From positions 62,001 through 126,000 of the forward strand of contig BQIV01000003.1 of NCBI GenBank assembly GCA_021604005.1: DNA of 64,000 bases, read 5' to 3'. The notes beneath the pieces are model-generated. The model searched no databases. It was not told the DNA's origin and saw nothing but the letters and a program-made list of their open reading frames with translations. The DNA is from Nitrospirales bacterium. Its GTDB lineage: Bacteria > Nitrospirota > Nitrospiria > Nitrospirales > UBA8639. The translations under genes were made by a program, and so were the position numbers. Shown here piece after piece: positions 44,409 through 54,338 of this stretch. Positions within the stretch are counted from its first letter, which is position 1. Each line of letters begins with the position of its first letter.

Positions 44409-45212
44409 ATGCCACCCACACCACTTCAATTTTATCAAGTGGGATCTTACCCCTATCCGGTTACGACGACTGGTACTGGAAGTGCGCTAACTATTTGCCG
44501 CAGGAATAACGATCCTTATTTAGCGTTTCTAACCCAGACATCATATGAAGACGAAATCGTCTTACTCTATTTGCATCTGTCTGTCTCAAAAGAAGCTGCA
44601 CGTTTTGCAACCCCTCTCGATCAGGACGTCATTAGCGGCATGACCTATGGACGGGTTCGAAACATCATTTGGGCCGTCCAATCCACCACGAATCAGGATA
44701 CGATTATCGGTATTGATCCCGACACCGGTAATCAGGTCGATACGATTACGGTTCCAGTGCGACGGGGTGTAGCGTTAGCGCATAATGGCTTATATTTTGT
44801 TCGAACTGATGGCACAGTCCTAGAGGCCATAGCCAACAATGGAGTCGTGTTGGGAAGTGTGACTGTCTCACTGGGGTCCAGTATTCAAGGTCTCACGGCA
44901 GCTCCGTGGTCCTATGTGGCTAGCGATACGGCTCTCAATAGACTGGTGGTGCTCAATGTCTTCGGCAGTGAAGTGGCTGAATGTACGGTTCCCCCCGGAC
45001 TCGCCGGCGGTATCACCGCAGTGGTGTATAACAGTTTTCCAGATTATGATCAGGTTTCCCAACTACCCACGGAAAATGGTGCGTGGGGCGATATTGGGAC
45101 GCCGTATCATCCCGACACTCCTTGGAACCCCGCACCGTGGATTATGCGTCATAATATTTATTTGGCAAACGAGTTAGACCAGACAATCTATTTTGGATAT
45201 TTCTATGAATGA
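44409..45212 (+). CDS. Unknown protein, beta-propeller-like, 267 aa
   Basis: The ATG at 44409 follows AAAGGAGGCAATC. There is no signal peptide. Repeated strand-turn segments such as IIWAVQSTTNQDTIIGIDPDT, GVALAHNGLYFVRTDGT and LNRLVVLNVFGSEVAECTVP are like blades of a WD/NHL-type beta-propeller. Function unknown. It sits just after the MITE, so it may be separated transcriptionally from the upstream exported genes. Confidence 0.75.
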   Translation: MPPTPLQFYQVGSYPYPVTTTGTGSALTICRRNNDPYLAFLTQTSYEDEIVLLYLHLSVSKEAARFATPLDQDVISGMTYGRVRNIIWAVQSTTNQDTIIGIDPDTGNQVDTITVPVRRGVALAHNGLYFVRTDGTVLEAIANNGVVLGSVTVSLGSSIQGLTAAPWSYVASDTALNRLVVLNVFGSEVAECTVPPGLAGGITAVVYNSFPDYDQVSQLPTENGAWGDIGTPYHPDTPWNPAPWIMRHNIYLANELDQTIYFGYFYE

Positions 45213-45350
45213 CGATAGGCCGTTGGCCATGGTAACAGACGTTGTCCGGATTACTGGGAATACGCAATCCGAGTGTCTTGGTAATTCTTAGAATAGGATC
45301 ATCACAAAATTACACGTTAGGAATGGGTCATTGCGAATGCCATTGGTCTG

Positions 45351-45986
45351 ATGGAAAAAACTGTCAGGAGAGGCGGGCGGGCGGCTATTGAATTGGGGGC
45401 AGTGGTTTTCACTGGGCTGTCGCATGTCGTGTTTCAAGGTCTGGGCGCGAAAGGACTCTTTATTGCCTTGGCTGTCACAAGTTGGGTGACATATATTGGT
45501 TGGCGGGTTCGTGACAATCCCAGTCTCTGGAGACAATGGGGATTTCGAGTCGATAATCTGAAGGCATCAATTTTTTTGCCTACCCTCGTGTTTGTTCTTG
45601 CGATGCTCGGGATGCTGTGGTTTGCCATTAGCCGTGGGCGCGATCTGTGGAGTGCTCATATCGTTATTCTGTTGCTGTTGTACCCGATATGGGGGGTGCT
45701 TCAGCAGTTCTTGGTCCAAGCGTTGGGGGTATCGAACCTCAGGACACTTTTTCCTTATGCCGGAATTCAGTGGATTGTGCTTCTTGGGGCAAGCTTATTT
45801 TCCGTGGTCCATTATCCACATGGCTGGTTAATGTTTGCCACGGGACTCTTGGCGTGCGTTTTTATCCCCAGCTATCTCAGGCATCGGAACCTGTGGGTGT
45901 TGGGAGTGTATCATGGATGGTTGGGAACGTTTTTTTATCAATGGGTCTTGAATCAGGATCCATGGGTAGCCGCGTTTGGCGCATGA
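45351..45986 (+). CDS. CPBP/CAAX-protease-like membrane protein
   Basis: A 211-residue polytopic protein with about six TM segments. The order of hydrophobic segments and the later FSVVHYP and HGWLGTFFY motifs match CPBP (Abi/CAAX) intramembrane proteins. The first motif, normally EExxxR, reads LQQFLVQ, so the usual glutamate pair is replaced by Gln. Proteolytic activity is therefore doubtful. Start site lacks a strong ribosome site. Confidence 0.72.
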   Translation: MEKTVRRGGRAAIELGAVVFTGLSHVVFQGLGAKGLFIALAVTSWVTYIGWRVRDNPSLWRQWGFRVDNLKASIFLPTLVFVLAMLGMLWFAISRGRDLWSAHIVILLLLYPIWGVLQQFLVQALGVSNLRTLFPYAGIQWIVLLGASLFSVVHYPHGWLMFATGLLACVFIPSYLRHRNLWVLGVYHGWLGTFFYQWVLNQDPWVAAFGA

Positions 45987-46145
45987 ATCCCGGCAGGTTG
46001 CGAGTGGCTGAAGCGGAAGAATTGATCTTCTGATGTATTTCTGTGTTGGTGATCGAAACATCTGTCGATCAGGCAGTGTGGGATCTTCGAGACAAGGCTG
46101 AGCCAGAAAAGTTCTGGGGTAGTGTGTGTGGAGTCAACCGAATCC

Positions 46146-46982
46146 TTACTGGGTGGAAGTGGAATAAGATTCAGCTTGACTATCCGTGTGTTTCCCTATT
46201 TTCCCAAGAGCTTCATAGGCGGCTTTGACTGGGTCTGGTCCGTAGATTCGTTCCAACCGTCTCACTGTAAAATGTCCGCGTGCAAGATCTTGGAAATGAT
46301 TGATGAACAAGAGATTGACTGTGGCACCACCAGCTGCGCCTATGATAGGAATCGCTTGGGCTGCAGCTTTTTCAGAGACCTGGATGCTGTAGCGGGTGGC
46401 GATTTGCGTGACGAGCCGGACTAACCCTGGTGCTCCCGTCTCCGCCATGCCTCGTTCGGTAATGTACTTGGCCGCTTCGGACACTGCAGCGCCCAGGGCT
46501 GTTCGAACCGCAAAGTATCCGGTTTCCGCGCCGTCATCATTTGGGGTTGGACCACCGAGTGCAAAGACTTCAAGGCAAGAGAGCTTGGTTTCCACATCCA
46601 GGATGTTTTCCCCCTCGCTTCTGGCGATATCGGCGATTGATCTCAGCATAATTGTCGTCGAGATCGGGAGCTCGACCGCCAAACCGCCAAGGCCAAATGC
46701 CCCTCCTAAGGCGCCACTGATTGACGTGAAGACCTTATGCGCCGTGTTGGAGGCATCTCCTGCATGCTGATAATTAAGCGTAGCGACTGCAACATCCAGG
46801 GCCCTGGATAAGGCCCCCTTTGTAGAAGTCATTAATTTGTCAGACCAATTGTCTGGTAAGACGGCAAGAGCCTTTTCGACAGGCGTTCCAATCAGATTTG
46901 TAACTTTTGCGGCAAAGCTGGGGTTTTCGAGTAGCGTAAATGCGTGTTCAAGAGCTTCTTGGTCCTCTACACTAAGCGTCAT
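46146..46982 (-). CDS. EcsC-family protein
   Basis: A 278-residue protein matching the EcsC family (AFTLLENPSFAAKVTNLIG, then Gly/Ala-rich helices GALGGAFGLGGLAVELPISTT and IPIIGAAGGATVNLLFINHFQD). Family members are membrane-associated proteins named after the Bacillus ecs locus; their molecular function is unclear. GGAG lies about 10 bases before the ATG. Confidence 0.88.
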   Translation of the reverse strand: MTLSVEDQEALEHAFTLLENPSFAAKVTNLIGTPVEKALAVLPDNWSDKLMTSTKGALSRALDVAVATLNYQHAGDASNTAHKVFTSISGALGGAFGLGGLAVELPISTTIMLRSIADIARSEGENILDVETKLSCLEVFALGGPTPNDDGAETGYFAVRTALGAAVSEAAKYITERGMAETGAPGLVRLVTQIATRYSIQVSEKAAAQAIPIIGAAGGATVNLLFINHFQDLARGHFTVRRLERIYGPDPVKAAYEALGKIGKHTDSQAESYSTSTQ

Positions 46983-47120
46983 GGGTGGGCGTCTCCGTAT
47001 GAGAGCAATGGTGGGTTGAATCGAAACATCTTGTGTTCATTATATCGCACAAGCCAAATAATTGCTGGTCTACGCTCTTTATCGGTTCTTGCAAGACCAG
47101 CATTAACAAAAAGTGGGTCG

Positions 47121-47816
47121 TTATTCTTTTAATTGTACGCGAAACTGACCTTCTTGAACACTGATATGTTCCACCCCTTTGGCAAAGTGATCCCAAAAAC
47201 CTCCGTCAGCACCGAATTGCTCAACAAGGTTGATGTTTTTGATGTCGCCCCACCAGGATTTGGGCAGTGGAACTCCGCCAAGGCTCATACCGCGAATCGC
47301 GACAACCGGTCGATTATCGACATACTTGAGTACGACTCCCATGTGTAACTTTAGGGTTTTCCCGCCGAGGAAGGGAATGTCACGGTCCATTGGAACGAGT
47401 AATTTCAGACTCACTAGGTCGTCGGTTAAGTCGACGGCGACATGTTTGGCCGTTTCTGGGTCTTTGGCAATGAGCGCATTGAGCTCTTTTTCCGATAGCT
47501 GAATCTCTCGTGTCGCCGAGTCTTCATGGTAGGGTTCAGGTTCTAACGGTCTAGGAGCTGACTCTGGCCGATGTGTTGTTATGGTCTTGTTGGTCTGTTG
47601 ATGCGCTCCAGAGAGCTGTGCGAGTTTGGCCTCGAGTGTGTGCCGTTCCGAAGTTGTGAGTTGCGTGGGGGTGAACGGTGCGGCGTAAATATTTTTGCCC
47701 ACCCACCAGGTTGTGAGGAGTATGGTGGTCAGGATGAGTATTAGTCCGACCCCAAGTATCTGGATTCCACCCAGGCGCCCCTTGGTGGTTGTGGGTTGTA
47801 TGGTTGATTGATCCAT
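47121..47816 (-). CDS. Single-pass membrane protein of unknown function, 231 aa
   Basis: The ATG at 47816 has GAGAGGG upstream; a longer frame to 47903 adds an unlikely leader. A TM helix (ILGVGLILILTTILLTTWWV, about 20-39) anchors a periplasmic part with a Thr/Pro-rich linker and a folded region (LSEKELNALIAKDPETAKH... VPLPKSWWGDIKNIN). The LSEKELNALI and GGVPLP features are typical of membrane-anchored proteins in the DUF3153/YpmS-like lipid-binding style; I am not certain of the family. Confidence 0.72.
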   Translation of the reverse strand: MDQSTIQPTTTKGRLGGIQILGVGLILILTTILLTTWWVGKNIYAAPFTPTQLTTSERHTLEAKLAQLSGAHQQTNKTITTHRPESAPRPLEPEPYHEDSATREIQLSEKELNALIAKDPETAKHVAVDLTDDLVSLKLLVPMDRDIPFLGGKTLKLHMGVVLKYVDNRPVVAIRGMSLGGVPLPKSWWGDIKNINLVEQFGADGGFWDHFAKGVEHISVQEGQFRVQLKE

Positions 47817-48340
47817 ATGTTGCCCTCTCGTAAAGGGTACCGTATTCTTGGTAAACGGACAAGTTGTTGCTGGGTAGTCTGTTACAAAAACGAGGGGGAG
47901 CACGATTGTCTTGTTACTTTCGTGCGGTGCTAGACAGACACGATCTCAGTATAGCGCATTGCTCGGATGCTTGCACAGAGCAGGATGCGTCAACGTCATG
48001 CAGTGAGCAGTCAATCAGTGTTTTAGTGAGATGCCGGTCTCGTCACGAAGTCTTCTCCATCCTCACTCGCGGGGACACATTTTGGGGTCATGCTCAACAA
48101 CTTTCTGGAGAGCCATTGTGGATTCGTCCGTTTCCTCCTCATTGCAAATGTGAGTGTATGGACAATCTTGTTGTGGAATGCTTTGTTCGAAGAGGTTCAG
48201 TGATGTGTTTGTTTGTACGTCTCATGGTTGTCTTTCATGCTACGAACCGTTGTCTGTAGATGTATATAGTGAAATGGTAGACTCTATGGTATGGTCCTGG
48301 GCAATTTGCTATGAACGCTCCGTATGAGTAGAGATGAGTG
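47817..48340. other. Divergent intergenic region
   Basis: About 520 bp between divergent genes. A 131-codon plus-strand frame has no ribosome site or recognisable protein. Presumably holds both promoters; no unambiguous sigma-70 or sigma-54 site was chosen. Confidence 0.4.
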
Positions 48341-51300
48341 ATGGCATTTTTCCGTAATACAAAACGACTCGTCATTCTTCTTGTAAGTCTGGTGTTGCTG
48401 TACACCCTTGTTGGGTTTGTGGTGATCCCATGGGTTGCCAAGGCCAAGCTTCCCGCCATCCTGTCCGAACAGCTTGATCGTCCCGTGGTGGTGGGCGACG
48501 TCGTGTTTAATCCCTTCATGCTTTCGCTCAGCGTTCGTAACTTGGAAGTGCAGGAGCAAGACCAGAGTCCGCTATTTGGATTTGGCGAACTCTTTGTGAA
48601 TGTTCAGGCCTCGTCGATCTTTCGTCAGGTGTATACATTTGAAGAGATTCGATTGGTGCTGCCCTATGGACTCCTGAAGATTCGACCGGATGGCACCATG
48701 AATGTTGCAGAGCTGGGACCCGCGACTCCTTCTGAATCGGGTAAAGCGTCTGCAGACGCTGAGCCTGCACAAGAAACTGATGACGAGACAGGCGTGCCGG
48801 CCATTGAAATTCATCGACTGGCAATTGAGCAGGGCATGGTTGAGTTTCATGATGAATCTCGATCGACGCCATTTCACATCCATATTGTGCCGATTGCCAT
48901 TGCCCTCAATAATTTTGCCACGCATCCCGATTTAGAAAACCCCTATGTCGTCACTGCCGAGTTAAGTGATGGAGAAGTGCTAGAGTGGGAAGGGACGCTC
49001 GTGCTCGAGCCATTCAGCTCTCAAGGGAAGATTTCACTAACAGGATTTCAACTGCACACGCCATGGCGATATCTTCAGGATCAGCTACGTTTTGAGATAC
49101 AAGACGGGGTATTGAACGTCAGTACCGAGTATCAGGTCGCTATGCAAGGGGAGCATGTCGACACGACATTGCGCAAGGGCGAAATTCATGTACGTGAACT
49201 ACGTATGGCGGCCAAAGGGAGTGCCGACACGGTGTTTGCCATTCCTTCACTGGACGTAGAAGGTGTCACAGTCGATGTGACACAACAACAGGTGACCATT
49301 CCATTGATTCGTTCCAAAGATGCCACGTTTGTCACCTGGTTGAATAACCAGGGTGCCGTCAATTATCAAGACCTCTTTGCTCCTATCGACTCGACGGAGC
49401 AGGGCCAGGGATCTGTACAAGAATCTGAATCGAATGCGTCGACATCTCAAGATCCCCCGGTTTCCGAGAAGCTGTGGGTGGTCGATGTTCAAGATTTTGC
49501 CGTGGGGAACTATGCGATTGAGTTTGAAGATAGAACCCTGCCAACGCCTACGTCACTCAATTTGACAGGGATAGATCTGCAGGTTAAAGAGCTCAAGACG
49601 TCTTTTGAGGAACCATTTGACCTCTCATTGGTCGTGACGGTGAACGACTCCGGAGCTGTGCAGACAACGGGATCCGTAGGCGTGGATCCTGTCATGGTCG
49701 ACCTTGAGCTAAGCCTGTCCGAATTAGCCCTTTCTCCCTTCGCTCCATATCTCTCGCCACATGTACAGTTTGAGCTTGATGATGGGGTGGTGGACTTGGA
49801 GGGAACAGTGACGTATCAAGACGCACCCGCCGCGTCTCCGCTTGTTCACTACGATGGAGGCATTGCGCTTAATCGGTTTGTTGCTCGTGATCCTGAGTTA
49901 GATGAAGAATTCTTGAAAATCGAATCGCTTGCTGTCAATGGCTTGAAATTGGATGTTGAACCGACGGCAGTGTCGATAGAGGAGGTCGCGCTGTCAAAGC
50001 CCTTTATCAAGGCCACGATAGGTCCAGATGGCGTCATGAACGTCTCGCGGCTGTTTTCTCCCCCTGGTTCACAAGATGAACCGGAACAGGAATCACAGGA
50101 TGAGGCCTCTTCGTCACCCGAATCTGCTGATGGGGAACAACAACCGCTTCCCGTCAAGATTGATGCGGTTCGTCTTACGAATGCCGCAACACAATTCGCG
50201 GATCAGTCTATAGAGCCGAATGTACTTACCGGCATTCAAGAACTGACAGGAACGATTGCCGGCCTTTCGTCGGCGCAAGTAGCGAAGGCCGATGTGGATC
50301 TCAAGGGAAAAGTTGACAAGTATGCGCCCTTCGAAGTGCAAGGCAAAATCAATCCCCTTAGCCGGGATGCCTATACCGATTTGACGCTCTTGTTTAAGAA
50401 TATCGATTTAACGGCCGTCTCTCCCTATTCGGGAAAATATGCTGGCCATCCGATTACGAAGGGGAAATTGTCGCTCGATCTTCAGTATAAGGTCGCGGAG
50501 CATCTATTGGAGGGAGAAAATAAAGTGTTGGTGGATCAACTGACCATGGGAGCAAAAACCGGAAGTCCGGATGCGACGTCATTGCCGGTTCCGTTGGCTC
50601 TTGCCTTGCTCAAGGACCGTCATGGGAAAATCGACATCGATTTGCCCGTTCGAGGCAACCTGGATGATCCGGATTTCAGTTATGGCGGGGTGGTCATTCA
50701 GGCGTTGATCAATTTGCTTACCAAAGCGGTTGCCTCGCCCTTTAATCTTGTTGGGGGGCTCATTGGAGGAGAAAGCCATGATCTGCAATTCGTGGAGTTT
50801 CGCGTAGGCTCTCAGGAGTTGGATGAGGCGGAGCAGGAAAAATTGCATTCGCTTGCCAAGGCGCTGGAAGAACGTCCGGCACTCCGGCTGGAAGTTACCG
50901 GAACGGCTGATCCGGCTCGTGACCGGCAAGCGCTCTCTGAAGCGAAACTTACCGCGCAGCTTGAGGCCCTGCAAGCGAAAGAGGCAGACTCGTCAAGTTC
51001 TTCGGTGTCGGAAGCGGCTGAGACGGAGATGGATGTTGATGAGGAACGTCGGTTGATCCGTCTTCTTTTTGTTCAACAGTTCGGTGAAGCGGAAGCTGCG
51101 AAGTTGGAAGCGCCGCCCGAGTCCGCTCAAGGGGAACCCTGGGAACAGATGAAACGGCAATTGTTGGGTGCCATCGATGTCCATGAAAGCGAAGTCCGAC
51201 TCTTGGCCCAGCGCCGGGCTCAGGCGATTCGTGATCATCTGATTCAACAGGGAAAGATTCCCGAAGAACAGGTCTTCTTGATCCAGGTTCAAGTCCATGC

Positions 51301-51352
51301 CGAAGCCGATCAAGATCGTGTGCGCAGTCCTCTCTCGTTAGCGGCAGGCTAG
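48341..51352 (+). CDS. DUF748/AsmA-like envelope protein, 1003 aa
   Basis: Large inner-membrane-anchored periplasmic protein. An N-terminal TM helix (LVILLVSLVLLYTLVGFVVIPW) precedes long repeating beta segments of the AsmA/TamB-like DUF748 type (LPAILSEQLDRPVVVGDVVFNPFMLSLSVRNLEV). The C-terminal part (QFVEFRVGSQELDEAEQEKLHSLAKALEERPALRLEVTG) is the OmpA-like module usual in this family. AsmA-like proteins are implicated in lipid transport or outer-membrane assembly; here that is inferred from the family. The ATG at 48341 is preferred over the GTG one codon before. Confidence 0.92.
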   Translation: MAFFRNTKRLVILLVSLVLLYTLVGFVVIPWVAKAKLPAILSEQLDRPVVVGDVVFNPFMLSLSVRNLEVQEQDQSPLFGFGELFVNVQASSIFRQVYTFEEIRLVLPYGLLKIRPDGTMNVAELGPATPSESGKASADAEPAQETDDETGVPAIEIHRLAIEQGMVEFHDESRSTPFHIHIVPIAIALNNFATHPDLENPYVVTAELSDGEVLEWEGTLVLEPFSSQGKISLTGFQLHTPWRYLQDQLRFEIQDGVLNVSTEYQVAMQGEHVDTTLRKGEIHVRELRMAAKGSADTVFAIPSLDVEGVTVDVTQQQVTIPLIRSKDATFVTWLNNQGAVNYQDLFAPIDSTEQGQGSVQESESNASTSQDPPVSEKLWVVDVQDFAVGNYAIEFEDRTLPTPTSLNLTGIDLQVKELKTSFEEPFDLSLVVTVNDSGAVQTTGSVGVDPVMVDLELSLSELALSPFAPYLSPHVQFELDDGVVDLEGTVTYQDAPAASPLVHYDGGIALNRFVARDPELDEEFLKIESLAVNGLKLDVEPTAVSIEEVALSKPFIKATIGPDGVMNVSRLFSPPGSQDEPEQESQDEASSSPESADGEQQPLPVKIDAVRLTNAATQFADQSIEPNVLTGIQELTGTIAGLSSAQVAKADVDLKGKVDKYAPFEVQGKINPLSRDAYTDLTLLFKNIDLTAVSPYSGKYAGHPITKGKLSLDLQYKVAEHLLEGENKVLVDQLTMGAKTGSPDATSLPVPLALALLKDRHGKIDIDLPVRGNLDDPDFSYGGVVIQALINLLTKAVASPFNLVGGLIGGESHDLQFVEFRVGSQELDEAEQEKLHSLAKALEERPALRLEVTGTADPARDRQALSEAKLTAQLEALQAKEADSSSSSVSEAAETEMDVDEERRLIRLLFVQQFGEAEAAKLEAPPESAQGEPWEQMKRQLLGAIDVHESEVRLLAQRRAQAIRDHLIQQGKIPEEQVFLIQVQVHAEADQDRVRSPLSLAAG

Positions 51353-51360
51353 TGCAGAAG

Positions 51361-51465
51361 ACACAATGAAAAAGGCAATTGGCAAAATTCAATATGCAAA
51401 TGTAACAAGTCAGGTTGTTTTTTTAATTTTGCACTTTGAAATTTGCACTTCGTATTTTTCCTCCT
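51361..51465. repeat. A/T-rich imperfect inverted repeat
   Basis: Words such as GGCAAAATTC, ATGCAAATG in the first half and TTTTGCACTTTGAAATTTGCACTT in the second half face each other around GTCAGGTTG. It resembles the spacer at 4190-4276 and directly abuts the next gene, whose ATG has no other ribosome site. Confidence 0.45.
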
Positions 51466-52260
51466 ATGTCTTTTCTGACTCCTCCCATTGACATTCTTGC
51501 CTTCGTGTGGCTGAACGCCGCCATCTTCATGCTCGTGCTTTGGTTCTATCAACGGTTCCATCAAAATGCCGTCGTCGCGGATCTCGGATTTTGCGTCATG
51601 TTCGGCGTGCTAAGCGTGGTCTACGCGGCCGTACTGGAGGGCGAACCATCTCGAAAAGCCTTGGTTGGGACGATGGGTGCCGTGTACGGGTTGCGCTTGG
51701 CATGGCATATAGGTGCTCATCGGATGTATGGCAGATCAGAGGATGCTCGGTATCAGGAACTTCGAAGAAAGATGGGACCGTGGGCGCAGTTCGGATTTTT
51801 TGTGTATTTTCAAGGGCAGGCGCTTGCGCTGGTGATTTTCTCCATTCCCGTCGTGGTTCTGATGGTGAGTCCGTCTCCCCCTTTTGGCGTTTGGGAAATC
51901 GTGGGGGTACTGATATGGCTTGTCGCTATCATAGGAGAGGCGGTTGCTGATTTTCAGTTAAGAGCGTTTCGGGATAATCCGGAAAACAAGGGGAAAACCT
52001 GTCGTCATGGATTGTGGCGCTATTCTCGTCATCCGAATTATTTTTTTGAAGGGCTGGTCTGGTGTTCCTATGTGATAATGGCGATTGGAGTGCCGTATGG
52101 TGGGCTGACGCTGCTTGGGCCGGCGCTGATGATTACAGCACTTCTCAAGGTGAGCGGCATTCCCTATGCCGAGGCTCAAGCGTTGTCGACACGCGGGGAT
52201 GAGTATCGTGAGTACCAACGAACGACTAGCCTCTTTGTTCCATGGTTTCCGAAAAAGTGA
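51466..52260 (+). CDS. DUF1295/steroid 5-alpha-reductase-like membrane protein
   Basis: A 264-residue polytopic protein with the signature of DUF1295: CRHGLWRYSRHPNYFFEGLVWCSY and a YREYQRTTSLFVPWFPKK C-terminus, as in the ICMT/steroid reductase superfamily. It has six or more TM helices. Substrate unknown; a reductase or methyltransferase role is family-based. The ATG at 51466 lacks a purine-rich ribosome site because a repeat occupies the leader; a TTG 10 codons earlier falls inside that repeat. Confidence 0.88.
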   Translation: MSFLTPPIDILAFVWLNAAIFMLVLWFYQRFHQNAVVADLGFCVMFGVLSVVYAAVLEGEPSRKALVGTMGAVYGLRLAWHIGAHRMYGRSEDARYQELRRKMGPWAQFGFFVYFQGQALALVIFSIPVVVLMVSPSPPFGVWEIVGVLIWLVAIIGEAVADFQLRAFRDNPENKGKTCRHGLWRYSRHPNYFFEGLVWCSYVIMAIGVPYGGLTLLGPALMITALLKVSGIPYAEAQALSTRGDEYREYQRTTSLFVPWFPKK

Positions 52261-52272
52261 CCAGACGCTGGA

Positions 52273-53574
52273 TTATGGACTATGTTCAGCAGGCTGTGTG
52301 TACGGTGTCGCTCCGGATGGCTCATTGGCTTTGAGCTTGGCAATACGTCCGATGAGCAGAAGCCCCGGTAGGGCAATCAATGTGCAAAACGTATAGAAAA
52401 TTTCCCAGCCAACCCAATCAGCCAACACGCCAGTTGTTGATCCTGCGATCACGCGTGGGACGCCCATTAAACTAGTCAGGAGAGCATATTGTGTGGCGGT
52501 AAATCGTTTATTCGTGATGCTGGCCATGAAGGCGACATAGGCCGTCTGTCCGAGACCGCTGGTGATCGTTTCAAAGGCGATGACGGCCGTTAAGATGATG
52601 AGGTGATTTCCTGCAATCGCAAGAATCACGAATCCTGCCGTCGATATCATTTGTAAGATGCCAAAGATCCAAAGCGAACGGATAATACCGAGTCGGTAAA
52701 TAACTAATCCCCCCAACAGGCCTCCAGCAATTAAGGCTACCATCCCAAATAATTTGACGACCATGGCATATTGTGTTTTAGAAACACCCAGGTCGACCAT
52801 CAATGGGGAAATCATTTCGGACCCCATGCTGTCTCCAAGTTTGTAGAGCAAGATGAAGGCGACAACCATGATGGCGTGTGGACGCGAGAAAAACTCTACA
52901 AATGGCCCAACGATGGCTTCTTGGATGGATGCAGGGAGGGGATAATCCCTTGTCGGTTCTTGAGCAAGCCACGTGGCAACGATGCCGATGAACATGCAGG
53001 CTCCCAAGATGAGATAGACATCTTGCCATGAGAAGACGTCTTGGTCGGCGAGGAAAAGTGCAAGGGCTCCAGAGGTCAGCATGCCGAGGCGGTACCCATA
53101 AATAAATATTGAAGATCCGATGCCGAGCTCCTCATCCTGTAGTGCTTCCCGTCGATAGGCGTCCAGGACAATATCCTGGCTGGCACTGAAAAATGTAATC
53201 AAAAGGCAGAGTGTGACGACTATGGGGACTTGCGTGAGGGGATTGGTGAGCGCAATGGCGCTAATAGCGAGAAGCAGGGCAATTTGACTGATCAGCATCC
53301 AGCCGCGCCGTCGTCCGAAATCGATAGGGACGAAACGATCCATGAAGGGAGCCCAAAGAAATTTGAGCGTATAGGGTAGGCCGACAAGACTGAAAAAACC
53401 TATGGTGCTGAGATCGAGTCCTTCTTCACGAAGCCAAAACTTTAAGGTGGATCCGGTGAGAAGTAACGGTAAGCCGGAGGCGAATCCCGTCAGCAACATG
53501 ATGAGCATCTTGCGGCCGAGTAACAGCTTGGCGAAATTCATCATCCAGTGAGATGTGCGGGGTTCAGTGTTCAT
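52273..53574 (-). CDS. ampG: AmpG-like MFS permease
   Basis: A 433-residue transporter of the major facilitator superfamily with about 12 TM helices. LTGFASGLPLLLTGSTLKFWLREEG, the LPYTLKFLWAPFMDRF loop, GRRRGWM and SASQDIVLDAYRRE are characteristic of AmpG, the importer of anhydromuropeptides for cell-wall recycling. It converges on the DUF1295 gene, stops 12 bp apart. No beta-lactamase or recycling enzyme is adjacent. Confidence 0.9.
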   Translation of the reverse strand: MNTEPRTSHWMMNFAKLLLGRKMLIMLLTGFASGLPLLLTGSTLKFWLREEGLDLSTIGFFSLVGLPYTLKFLWAPFMDRFVPIDFGRRRGWMLISQIALLLAISAIALTNPLTQVPIVVTLCLLITFFSASQDIVLDAYRREALQDEELGIGSSIFIYGYRLGMLTSGALALFLADQDVFSWQDVYLILGACMFIGIVATWLAQEPTRDYPLPASIQEAIVGPFVEFFSRPHAIMVVAFILLYKLGDSMGSEMISPLMVDLGVSKTQYAMVVKLFGMVALIAGGLLGGLVIYRLGIIRSLWIFGILQMISTAGFVILAIAGNHLIILTAVIAFETITSGLGQTAYVAFMASITNKRFTATQYALLTSLMGVPRVIAGSTTGVLADWVGWEIFYTFCTLIALPGLLLIGRIAKLKANEPSGATPYTQPAEHSP

Positions 53575-54087
53575 AGGTAAGAGCGTACCACGGGTTCGCG
53601 ATTGCGTCTTCCATGGGTCCTGAATGGGATAGGAGCGGTCAACTTGTAAGGATGGTCATGATGTTCGGTAATAGGCGGGCAGGTTGACGCATATTTCAGG
53701 TGATATCGGAATCGGGTGTGTCAATGGTGCCATGAAAATCTCCGGTAGCGTGTTATAGCATATCTCTGTGTACCCGATCAGCGTGCGCACGAATCCTTTT
53801 TGCCAACAGGAGTATGAAGCATCATGTGCATCTTTATTCCACACCGCAGCTCTATCTCTACATGCAACACAGAGCCCCATTGGATTTCGATACAGCATGC
53901 ACAGATGGGGCTGTCCCAAGTATCTGTTGCATGATGTGGATAACGGTGAGCGGAAACGTAGTCGGCCTGCTCTGAGGCTGCCTTCCGGCGTGCGAGAATT
54001 TCTTGAAAATACCTTGACAAAAGGGAAGGGAGGTGTCAGCCTAAGAGGCTCCAACATAATTTATGGTACACATCATCGTGTCTGAGG
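53575..54087. other. Intergenic region without a convincing gene
   Basis: More than 500 bp. Overlapping open frames exist on both strands, including a minus-strand frame that reads fairly protein-like (SRYFQEILARRKAASEQADY...) but has only a TTG start without a ribosome site. Nothing is called. Confidence 0.4.
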
Positions 54088-54115
54088 TTGTGCAAGAGCT
54101 CTACTATGGTATAAT
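54088..54115 (+). promoter_or_regulatory. Candidate extended -10 promoter
   Basis: TTGTGC, 16 bases ending in TGG, then a perfect TATAAT, about 225 bp upstream of the hybrid-kinase gene. The TGN before the -10 box is the extended -10 element. Confidence 0.45.
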
Positions 54116-54338
54116 ACGCTGTTCATCTATCTGATATTACGTTTCTTCTCTGCATTATTTTTTATTCCCCTTTCTTACGTTTCACATCATATGTATCCCG
54201 TTCATTCCAACCAGGAGGTATCTTCTATTTTGTAGCGTCGTCTTCATTGGCTAACTGATACGCACTAATTGATGTTCCCAGTATATACGCTCCCGCCGTT
54301 GTGTGCCGGAGCCAAGACGCCAATGAAAGAGTCGATGT

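Noticed and set aside
53656-54085. Overlapping open frames on both strands before the hybrid kinase
   Set aside because: No ribosome sites, Cys/His/Pro composition typical of shadow frames, and no recognisable domain; neither strand is better than the other.
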